5,388 bases of DNA, taken from contig JBJTHI010000304.1 of the NCBI GenBank assembly GCA_046094425.1, positions 1 to 5,388 on the forward strand, in the 5' to 3' direction. Numbering within the stretch: position 1 is the first letter of the stretch; each line of letters begins with the position of its first letter. The stretch is from JANPCX01 sp046094425 (GTDB taxonomy: Bacteria > Pseudomonadota > Gammaproteobacteria > Burkholderiales > Burkholderiaceae_C). Both the position numbers and the translations under genes were made by a program. Shown here in pieces: positions 1 through 5,247 of this stretch. The notes under the pieces are model-generated. The model was not told the origin of the DNA and did not search any database. It worked only from the letters and a program-made list of their open reading frames with translations.

Positions 1-713
1 GCAAGAAAATTGCCGACATCATTGGCGTGATTGACGGCATTGCCTTCCAAACCAACATCCTCGCGCTGAATGCCGCTGTAGAAGCCGCCCGTGCCGGTGA
101 ACAAGGCCGGGGTTTTGCGGTGGTGGCCGGTGAAGTGCGCAGCTTGGCAGGTCGTTCCGCCGAAGCGGCCAAAGAGATCAAAACACTGATCGGCGCGTCC
201 GTCGAAAAAGTCGAAGGCGGCTCCCGTTTGGTGGCCGATGCTGGCGACACCATGAAAGAAATTGTGGGCTCGGTGCAGCGCGTGTCCGACATCATTGGTG
301 AGATCACCGCCGCTGCCATGGAACAAAGTGATGGCATCGGCCAAGTCAACAGCTCGGTCGGTCAACTCGACCAAATGACGCAGCAAAACGCGGCCTTGGT
401 AGAACAAAGCGCCGCTGCGGCAGAGAGCCTCAAAGACCAAGCCCACCGCCTGGCCCAAACCGTGGCCACGTTCAAACTGGGCGAGGGCGGCGGTCACGCC
501 TCGGCTGCGGCCTACAAGGCATCAACCTCTGCGAAAGCCGCCGCTCCCAAGCCGGCAGTGAACGAGACCAAAGCAGCTCCCAAATCACAAGTTGCAAGTT
601 CAGCACCTGCCACCAAACCCACGGCTGCAACCACACACGCCCCGGCGCCAGCGGCAGCGCCCGCCCCCGCAGCGGCTGCTCCTGGCGCGGCGGACGATTG
701 GGAAACCTTTTAA
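1..713 (+). CDS. Methyl-accepting chemotaxis protein, C-terminal part, with pentapeptide tether
   Basis: Partial gene: the reading frame is already open at the left edge (first full codon at base 3), so the sensory domain, membrane segments and HAMP lie outside. What remains is 236 residues. The frame enters just before the hairpin tip (KKIADIIGVIDGIAFQTN), continues through the highly conserved EAARAGEQGRGFAVVA and EVR motifs that contact CheA and CheW, then the descending helix to FKLG (ends near base 482). After that comes a low-complexity linker of about 70 residues rich in Ala, Pro, Lys and Thr, ending in DDWETF before TAA. By analogy with NWETF of E. coli Tsr and Tar, this xWETF end should be a docking site for CheR/CheB on a flexible arm. 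That role is inferred; the motif itself is plain. A GTG at base 27 is an internal Val codon, not a start. The ligand cannot be known from this window. Confidence 0.95.
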   Translation, partial: KKIADIIGVIDGIAFQTNILALNAAVEAARAGEQGRGFAVVAGEVRSLAGRSAEAAKEIKTLIGASVEKVEGGSRLVADAGDTMKEIVGSVQRVSDIIGEITAAAMEQSDGIGQVNSSVGQLDQMTQQNAALVEQSAAAAESLKDQAHRLAQTVATFKLGEGGGHASAAAYKASTSAKAAAPKPAVNETKAAPKSQVASSAPATKPTAATTHAPAPAAAPAPAAAAPGAADDWETF

Positions 714-819
714 AACGCGTTTCTAAACCACGCCTCTGAACCAGATCAGCCACTTCTCAACGTGCATCACTTCAACCATTGACAGCGCCTCACCAGGCCG
801 CCCAAGAGAGGATCTACCC
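714..819 (+). other. Intergenic gap between first MCP and cheW copy 1
   Basis: These 106 bases hold no convincing terminator and no convincing promoter, so cheW copy 1 is probably co-transcribed with the MCP before it. A perfect 10-base palindrome AAACGCGTTT (713-722) overlaps the MCP stop codon but has no loop and no clean U-tract. A TTGACA at 779-784 has no -10 element at a sensible distance. The only clear signal is the Shine-Dalgarno at the right end. Confidence 0.5.
805..812 (+). promoter_or_regulatory. Shine-Dalgarno of cheW copy 1
   Basis: AGAGAGGA lies 7 bases before the ATG at 820. This spacing favours that ATG over the second in-frame ATG six bases later (MDM...). Confidence 0.7.
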
Positions 820-1318
820 ATGGACATGATCAGCGACGCCAAACAAATCGCCAAACACGAGGCGGCCCGCGCAGCCACACTGGGCGGCGAGTTCCTCACC
901 TTCCGTCTCGGTGCCGAGGAATACGGCATCGACATCTTGAAGGTGCAAGAGATTCGCTCTTATGAAAACCCCACCCGCATCGCCAACGCGCCCGAATTCG
1001 TCAAAGGTGTGGTGAATCTGCGCGGTGTGATCGTGCCGATTGTTGACCTGCGTTTGAAGCTGGCTTGCGAAACTGCCGAGTACAACAGCTTCACCGTGGT
1101 CATTGTGCTCAACGTCAAGGGCCGCGTCGTTGGCGCCGTCGTCGACTCGGTGTCCGACGTGATTGAACTGGGCAAAGACACCGTCAAACCCGCCCCCGAA
1201 ATGAACACCACGGTGGACACCAGTTTCATCACCGGCATTGGCAGCGTGCAAGGTCGCATGCTGATCTTGATGGACATTGAAGCCTTGATGAGCAGTGCCG
1301 ACATGGGACTGGTCAACG
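820..1318 (+). repeat. Long direct repeat: cheW coding sequence, second copy at 4702-5200
   Basis: The two cheW genes align without gaps from the start codon to about codon 166. I count about 59 differing bases in 498 (roughly 88 percent identity), most of them silent. The similarity starts at the ATG: the bases just upstream (GGATCTACCC versus AGGCCTTGCC) do not match beyond chance. The end of similarity is a few codons before the stops. This is a gene duplication under strong protein-level constraint, or two copies kept similar by conversion. Confidence 0.9.
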
Positions 1319-1332
1319 AGCTGGACGCCTGA
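820..1332 (+). CDS. cheW: Chemotaxis coupling protein CheW, copy 1
   Basis: 170 residues, close to E. coli CheW in length, and a single CheW domain from about residue 23 to 158 after a charged N-terminal lead (MDMISDAKQIAKHEAARAAT). CheW is a soluble scaffold that links MCP hairpin tips to the histidine kinase CheA in the polar receptor array. Family marks seen here are the EFLTFRLGAEEYGIDI opening strand, VQEIR, the APEFVKGVVNLRG stretch with the conserved NLRG arginine (R68, matching the receptor-contact Arg62 of E. coli CheW), PIVDLR, and the late GRMLILMDIE strand. It follows an MCP gene and precedes two more, a normal setting for a coupling protein. It is nearly identical to the second copy at 4702-5211: seven substitutions in the first 166 residues (positions 5, 50, 59, 82, 155, 160, 165) and a different last few residues (ELDA versus AEE). 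The symbol follows the family; the second copy has equal claim to it. Confidence 0.97.
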   Translation: MDMISDAKQIAKHEAARAATLGGEFLTFRLGAEEYGIDILKVQEIRSYENPTRIANAPEFVKGVVNLRGVIVPIVDLRLKLACETAEYNSFTVVIVLNVKGRVVGAVVDSVSDVIELGKDTVKPAPEMNTTVDTSFITGIGSVQGRMLILMDIEALMSSADMGLVNELDA

Positions 1333-1353
1333 GCAAAAGGCGAACACGCGCAG

Positions 1354-1381
1354 GGGGCTGATTTCAGCCCCGCTTTTGTTT
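1354..1381 (+). terminator. Intrinsic-terminator-like hairpin after cheW copy 1
   Basis: A perfect 7-bp GC-rich stem, GGGGCTG (1354-1360) with CAGCCCC (1365-1371), closes a 4-base loop ATTT; the A and last T of the loop could also pair. It is followed by GC and then TTTTGTTT (1374-1381), a T-rich tract with one interruption. The shape fits a rho-independent terminator 21 bases after the cheW stop. The downstream MCP start lies only 19 bases beyond and I see no promoter in between, so partial read-through or attenuation is the likely outcome. Confidence 0.65.
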
Positions 1382-1383
1382 CT

Positions 1384-1390
1384 GGAGGGG
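1384..1390 (+). promoter_or_regulatory. Strong Shine-Dalgarno of the second MCP
   Basis: GGAGGGG sits 9 bases before the ATG at 1400. It fixes that ATG as the start; the same frame is open upstream into cheW (a possible ATG at 1295), but that would add 35 residues without a ribosome site and overlap cheW. The site begins just after the T-tract of the hairpin at 1354-1381. Confidence 0.8.
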
Positions 1391-1399
1391 CCCTGCACC

Positions 1400-2965
1400 A
1401 TGAATTCCATCAAATCGCTGATCCGCAACTTCACCATTCAATTCCGCATGCAAAGCGCCATCGTGATGGTGGTGCTCGTTCTTGCGGCCGTGGGTGGTGC
1501 GGGCTTGCTGGGGATGTCGCACATTAAACACCTGGGTGTGAACGGCGTCGACCATGCCCTGACCGCTAACGACCACCTCACCTCTCTATACAGCGCTTAT
1601 GGTGATGTGCGGCGTTATGAAAAAGACATCATTTTGAATCGAGAAAATCCAACCAAAGTCGCCGATTACGAAAAGAAATGGCTGGCCGCCGTGGCCACGG
1701 TTCGCACTGGCGTGAAGAGCGCCGCCGAAGAGGCGCCTACCGCCACCGCCGCCATTTTGGAGGAGGCAGACAAATTGATGGGCACCTACCAGTCCAAGTT
1801 GGAGCCCATCATCAAAGACATCGCCGCCGGGAAGTTTGCCTCGGCAGACGAAGCCGCTGACGCAGTCGATGCTGTCAAAGCAGAGGTTCGCCAAGCACAG
1901 CAAAAACTCGCAGAGTTTCAGAAGGCCACCATCTTGCAGGGGCAAAAAGAGATCGCGGCCATTCAGGCCAAAGCCACACAAACTGAGTGGCTGGCGGGCG
2001 CAGTAGGGGTGCTGGCGGTATTGATCGTGGTGCCGCTCACGCTGTTGAACTCGTCCTCGATTGTCTCGCCCATTCAACAGGCGCTTGTGGTGTCGCAGCG
2101 CATTGCTCAGGGAGACCTGACGCAAACCATAGACGCGCAGGGCAAGGACGAAGCCAGCCAGTTGTTGCGTTCATTGCAGCTCATGCAAGACTCTTTATGC
2201 AAGCTGGTGGGTGAGGTGCGACAGTCTTCTGAGAGCATCCAGGTTGCCAGCAGCCAAGTCGCTGCTGGCAACCAAGATTTGAGCGGACGAACCGAAGAAA
2301 CTGCCTCCAATCTTCAACAAACATCTTCTTCACTGACCCAACTCACTGGCACGGTACGCCAAAGTGCCGATGCGGCGCGCCAAGCCAACCAATTGGCCTC
2401 GTCGGCGGCCGAGGTGGCCGCGCGCGGAGGTGAAGTGGTCTCGCAAGTGGTCACGACCATGGACGAAATCAATGCCTCCAGCAAGAAGATTGCCGACATC
2501 ATTGGCGTGATTGACGGAATTGCCTTCCAAACCAACATCCTGGCGCTGAATGCTGCTGTGGAAGCCGCACGGGCTGGCGAACAGGGCCGTGGTTTTGCCG
2601 TGGTGGCCAGCGAGGTGCGCAGCCTGGCGGGGCGCTCTGCTGAAGCGGCCAAGGAGATCAAAACTTTGATTGGCGCGTCGGTCGAAAAGGTCGAGGGCGG
2701 CTCTCGCCAGGTGGCCGAGGCAGGCGAAACGATGAAGGAGATCGTGGGCTCGGTGCAGCGTGTCTCCGACATCATCGGCGAGATCAGCGCCGCCGCCATG
2801 GAACAAAGCGAAGGCATCGGTCAAATCAACGGCTCGGTGACGCAACTGGATCAAATGACCCAGCAAAACGCTGCCCTGGTCGAACAAAGCGCTACCGCTG
2901 CTGAAAGCATGAAAGACCAAGCCAGCAAACTGGCCCAGGTGGTAGGCACCTTCAAATTGCAATAG
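1400..2965 (+). CDS. Methyl-accepting chemotaxis protein with four-helix-bundle sensory domain, no tether
   Basis: 521 residues, a complete transmembrane chemoreceptor. Order: short basic cytoplasmic start (MNSIKSLIRNFTIQFRMQ), first membrane segment about 18-39, a helical periplasmic domain about 40-195 of the 4HB_MCP type (AYGDVRRYEKDIILNRENP and the long amphipathic helices that follow are typical), second membrane segment about 197-217, HAMP about 218-270 (SPIQQA...IAQGDL...DEASQLL), then the methyl-accepting coiled coil. The hairpin tip is at about 368-407, with F376, E388 and R391 matching Tsr F373, E385 and R388, and no insertion or deletion relative to Tsr from the methylation region on. 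Likely methylation positions are E300, Q307, Q314 and Q496; the place of Tsr E502 is a lysine (K505). The protein stops at VVGTFKLQ, so there is no linker and no CheR-binding pentapeptide. The ligand is unknown: 4HB domains are too variable to predict it. It is 67 bases after cheW copy 1, behind a terminator-like hairpin, and 46 bases before the next MCP with no terminator between, so those two MCPs are probably co-transcribed. Confidence 0.95.
   Translation: MNSIKSLIRNFTIQFRMQSAIVMVVLVLAAVGGAGLLGMSHIKHLGVNGVDHALTANDHLTSLYSAYGDVRRYEKDIILNRENPTKVADYEKKWLAAVATVRTGVKSAAEEAPTATAAILEEADKLMGTYQSKLEPIIKDIAAGKFASADEAADAVDAVKAEVRQAQQKLAEFQKATILQGQKEIAAIQAKATQTEWLAGAVGVLAVLIVVPLTLLNSSSIVSPIQQALVVSQRIAQGDLTQTIDAQGKDEASQLLRSLQLMQDSLCKLVGEVRQSSESIQVASSQVAAGNQDLSGRTEETASNLQQTSSSLTQLTGTVRQSADAARQANQLASSAAEVAARGGEVVSQVVTTMDEINASSKKIADIIGVIDGIAFQTNILALNAAVEAARAGEQGRGFAVVASEVRSLAGRSAEAAKEIKTLIGASVEKVEGGSRQVAEAGETMKEIVGSVQRVSDIIGEISAAAMEQSEGIGQINGSVTQLDQMTQQNAALVEQSATAAESMKDQASKLAQVVGTFKLQ
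2204..2959 (+). repeat. Long direct repeat: MCP signalling domain, matching 3810-4565 and, in part, 3-479
   Basis: The last 252 codons of the two complete MCPs (2204-2959 and 3810-4565) align with no gaps, starting just after HAMP at LVG. The last 159 codons of that block also align without gaps with bases 3-479 of the first MCP (about 16 residue differences against the second MCP). Near the hairpin tip the DNA itself is almost the same in all three, for example GCCGACATCATTGGCGTGAT at 12-31, 2492-2511 and in the third gene with one change. Part of this is the known conservation of the tip; the ungapped similarity outside it points to local duplication. Confidence 0.85.
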
Positions 2966-3011
2966 TGCGTGCTCAACCCATTCATTCAATACACCAAAAC
3001 GAGCGATCCCC

Positions 3012-4571
3012 ATGAAACTGAACTTTCGGCAAAGCATCGGCGCACTGGCGGCTACGGCCATCGTTGGCGTGGTGATGGTCACATCGCTACAGGCCTTCAG
3101 CGCCGCCAGCCAAGCTCGGCAAAGTCGACACGATTTGCTCAAAGCGTCCGTGGAGTCGATGGTGGCGATTGCCGCCGGTTACGAGGCCAAAGCGGCCACG
3201 GGAAAGATGAGTGCAGAAGAAGCACAAAACGCAACCAAAGATGCTTTGCGCCAGGCACGTTACGGTGGCCCTGAGGGCAAGTCAGAGTACTTCTACATTT
3301 GGTCGATGGAGCGCGTCAACGTGATGCACCCGATCAAACCCGAGTGGGAAGGCAAACAAAAAGCCGATGCCGTGAAAGACGGCGCAGGTCGCATGATCGT
3401 GGTGGACATGATCAATACCCTGCAAGCATCGCCGAGCGGCATGGCCTTTGTGGACACCAACTTTCCGCGCCCCGGAGGTACCGAGGCGGTTCCCAAGCTG
3501 CAGTACGTGGTGCACTTCAAACCTTGGAACTGGATGATTGGCTCGGGTTTGTACATGGACGACATCAACGCCGCCGTGAAGGACAGGCTGCTGGCCTCTG
3601 TGGCTTTGGGCTTGTTGGTCGTGGGCCTGGTGGGTTCTTGCGCTTGGGTGGTCATGCGCAGGGTCATGTCGCAACTCGGGGGTGATCCCGCCCAAGCCCA
3701 AGTGGCCATGGAGCAAGTGGCACAAGGCAATTTGTGCATTGACGTGTCCAGCGCAACACCGGGAAGTTTGCTGTTCAGCCTGGATCGCATGGCCCACTCG
3801 CTGCGCGACCTGGTGGGCGGCATTCGCCAATCAACAGACAGCATACGCACCGCCAGCACCGAGATTGCCGTAGGCAACCAAGACCTCAGCACCCGAACCG
3901 AGCAAACCGCCAGCAATCTTCAGCAAGCGGCATCGGCCATGTCTGAGCTGACCGGCACGGTCAAACAGTCTGCTGACTCGGCGCGTCAAGCCAACCAGCT
4001 CGCTTCCTCGGCGGCCGAAGTGGCCCAGCGCGGTGGAGACGCCATGACGCAGGTGGTGAGCACCATGGACGAGATTAAAACCTCCAGTAAAAAAATTGCC
4101 GACATCATTGGCGTGATCGACGGCATTGCTTTCCAAACCAACATCCTCGCCCTGAACGCCGCTGTGGAGGCCGCCCGTGCGGGTGAACAAGGCCGGGGCT
4201 TTGCCGTGGTGGCCAGTGAAGTCAGAAACCTTGCCGGACGATCCGCTGAAGCGGCCAAGGAAATCAAAACCCTGATCAGCACATCGGTCGAGAAAGTGGA
4301 AGGCGGCTCGCTCCAAGTAGCGCAGGCAGGCGAGACCATGAAAGAAATTGTGGGATCGGTGCAGCGTGTCTCGGACATCATCGGTGAGATCAGCGCCGCC
4401 GCCATGGAGCAAAGCGAGGGCATAGGCCAAATCAATGGCTCGGTGGTGCAACTGGATCAAATGACACAACAAAACGCCGCCCTGGTTGAACAAAGCGCCG
4501 CTGCTGCGGAAAGCATGAAGGACCAAGCCGCCCGGTTGGCCGACGTGGTGGGCACGTTCAAACTCGGGTAA
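3012..4571 (+). CDS. Methyl-accepting chemotaxis protein with sCache-type sensory domain, no tether
   Basis: 519 residues, complete. First membrane segment about 8-29, periplasmic single Cache domain (sCache_2 type) about 38-190, second membrane segment about 193-215, HAMP about 216-268 with the LGGDP motif common in beta-proteobacterial receptors, then the signalling coiled coil with tip at about 366-405 (F374, E386, R389). The Cache assignment rests on SEYFYIWSMERVNVMHPIKP (91-110), FVDTNFPRPG (146-155), PKLQYVVHFKPWNWMIGSGLYMDDI (161-185). Characterised sCache_2 receptors such as Pseudomonas McpP and Sinorhizobium McpV bind short carboxylates (acetate, propionate, pyruvate, lactate); a similar ligand here is inference. 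Likely methylation positions are Q298, Q305, E312 and Q494; the fifth Tsr site is K503. It ends at VVGTFKLG, without linker or pentapeptide. The ribosome site is weak (GAGCGA, about 5 bases before ATG), unlike the strong one of the MCP before it; no other start codon is available in the frame between here and the previous stop. Confidence 0.95.
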   Translation: MKLNFRQSIGALAATAIVGVVMVTSLQAFSAASQARQSRHDLLKASVESMVAIAAGYEAKAATGKMSAEEAQNATKDALRQARYGGPEGKSEYFYIWSMERVNVMHPIKPEWEGKQKADAVKDGAGRMIVVDMINTLQASPSGMAFVDTNFPRPGGTEAVPKLQYVVHFKPWNWMIGSGLYMDDINAAVKDRLLASVALGLLVVGLVGSCAWVVMRRVMSQLGGDPAQAQVAMEQVAQGNLCIDVSSATPGSLLFSLDRMAHSLRDLVGGIRQSTDSIRTASTEIAVGNQDLSTRTEQTASNLQQAASAMSELTGTVKQSADSARQANQLASSAAEVAQRGGDAMTQVVSTMDEIKTSSKKIADIIGVIDGIAFQTNILALNAAVEAARAGEQGRGFAVVASEVRNLAGRSAEAAKEIKTLISTSVEKVEGGSLQVAQAGETMKEIVGSVQRVSDIIGEISAAAMEQSEGIGQINGSVVQLDQMTQQNAALVEQSAAAAESMKDQAARLADVVGTFKLG

Positions 4572-4579
4572 TACCCGGG
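4563..4579 (+). other. Small hairpin spanning the stop codon of the third MCP
   Basis: CTCGGGT (4563-4569) can pair with ACCCGGG (4573-4579), one G-T wobble, around a 3-base loop that contains part of the TAA stop. The next T-run (4592-4596) is 12 bases away, so it is a poor intrinsic terminator. It may slow ribosomes or protect a 3' end, or mean nothing. Confidence 0.25.
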
Positions 4580-4609
4580 GTTGATGGTCACTTTTTCACC
4601 AGCAGCCCC

Positions 4610-4636
4610 TCAAGTTCTCTGTTCAAAGGCCGAAAA
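4610..4636 (+). promoter_or_regulatory. Candidate sigma-28 (FliA) flagellar promoter upstream of cheW copy 2
   Basis: TCAAGTTC (4610-4617), an 11-base spacer, then GCCGAAAA (4629-4636). Against the enterobacterial FliA consensus TAAAGTTT-N11-GCCGATAA this is 6 of 8 plus 7 of 8 with exact spacing. Transcription would start near 4643 and leave a leader of about 60 bases before the cheW ATG. FliA controls late flagellar and chemotaxis genes, so the location fits. I found no comparable match upstream of cheW copy 1 or of either complete MCP. Confidence 0.55.
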
Positions 4637-4687
4637 CAGACTGAGGGCATGACGTCTCGTGTCTGCCCGCCCCAACCTCCAAATCCT

Positions 4688-4694
4688 GAAAAGG
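4688..4694 (+). promoter_or_regulatory. Shine-Dalgarno of cheW copy 2
   Basis: GAAAAGG ends 7 bases before the ATG at 4702, a moderate ribosome site with the same spacing as that of the first copy but a different sequence. Confidence 0.5.
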
Positions 4695-4701
4695 CCTTGC
4701 C

Positions 4702-5211
4702 ATGGACATGATCAACGACGCCAAACAAATCGCCAAGCATGAGGCGGCCCGCGCAGCCACACTGGGTGGTGAGTTCCTCACTTTTCGTTTGGGTGCGGAG
4801 GAATACGGCATCGACATTTTGAAGGTGCAAGAAATTCGCTCTTACGAGCAACCCACCCGCATCGCCAATGCACCGGCTTTTGTCAAAGGTGTGGTGAACC
4901 TGCGCGGGGTGATCGTACCCATCGTCGATTTGCGTTTGAAACTGTCTTGCGAAACCGCCGAGTACAACAGCTTCACGGTGGTCATCGTGCTCAATGTCAA
5001 AGGGCGCGTGGTGGGTGCGGTGGTGGACTCAGTGTCTGACGTGATTGAACTCGGCAAAGACACCGTCAAACCCGCCCCCGAAATGAACACCACCGTGGAC
5101 ACCAGTTTCATCACCGGCATTGGCAGCGTACAAGGCCGCATGCTCATCTTGATGGACATTGAACGTTTGATGAGCAGCACCGACATGGGGCTGATTAACG
5201 CGGAAGAGTGA
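4702..5211 (+). CDS. cheW: Chemotaxis coupling protein CheW, copy 2
   Basis: 169 residues, one CheW domain, with the same key positions as the first copy (NLRG arginine R68, PIVDLR, GRMLILMDIE). It should act in the same place, joining MCP tips to CheA. Differences from the first copy within the first 166 residues are S5N, N50Q, E59A, A82S, A155R, A160T and V165I; the tail is AEE instead of ELDA. E59A lies eight residues before the NLRG loop, so a small change of receptor or kinase affinity is possible but unproven. It lies 130 bases after the sCache MCP, and unlike the first copy it appears to have its own sigma-28-like promoter (4610-4636), which would allow expression apart from the MCP genes. 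No terminator is evident after the TGA. Confidence 0.97.
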   Translation: MDMINDAKQIAKHEAARAATLGGEFLTFRLGAEEYGIDILKVQEIRSYEQPTRIANAPAFVKGVVNLRGVIVPIVDLRLKLSCETAEYNSFTVVIVLNVKGRVVGAVVDSVSDVIELGKDTVKPAPEMNTTVDTSFITGIGSVQGRMLILMDIERLMSSTDMGLINAEE

Positions 5212-5228
5212 ATTAGCTCGCTCCCGTT

Positions 5229-5247
5229 CGTCATTCCCGCGTAGGCG
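5229..5247 (+). repeat. Half of a CGTCATTCCCGCG-type dispersed palindromic repeat
   Basis: CGTCATTCCCGCGTAGGCG matches the left half of a palindromic element, roughly CGTCATTCCCGCGNAGGCGGGAAT, that is scattered between genes in many beta-proteobacteria and resembles the Neisseria ATTCCC/GGGAAT repeats (from memory). The expected GGGAAT right half does not follow; instead the sequence changes to CACTGCTGTCCGGGAAAAAA. A distant CGGGAA (5258-5263) can still pair with TTCCCG (5234-5239) across 18 bases. Confidence 0.5.

Noticed and set aside
27..29. GTG at 27 as start of a short MCP fragment gene
   Set aside because: It is a Val codon in the middle of the conserved hairpin (DIIGVIDG) and the frame is open to the left edge, so the gene simply begins outside the window.
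713..722. Palindrome AAACGCGTTT after the first MCP as a terminator
   Set aside because: No loop, weak outer pairs and no following T-run. It is also a simple 10-base palindrome likely by chance.
779..784. TTGACA as a sigma-70 -35 box before cheW copy 1
   Set aside because: At 16-18 bases downstream there is only CCAAGA-like sequence, not a -10, and the start point would fall at or in the ribosome site.
1295..1399. Upstream extension of the second MCP to an ATG inside cheW copy 1
   Set aside because: The 35 extra residues overlap cheW and run through the terminator hairpin, with no membrane or receptor features. ATG 1400 has a strong Shine-Dalgarno and gives a normal MCP N-terminus.
2973..2999. 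Sigma-28-like spacing TCAACCCA-N11-CACCAAAA before the sCache MCP
   Set aside because: The -10 part matches only 4 of 8 positions, well below the site at 4610-4636.
2330..3142. Long antisense open frame (270 codons) opposite the second MCP, and similar ones opposite the third MCP and both cheW genes
   Set aside because: They mirror GC-rich coding sequence, recur wherever the same MCP or CheW DNA recurs, have no family resemblance and no ribosome sites. They are shadows of the + strand genes.
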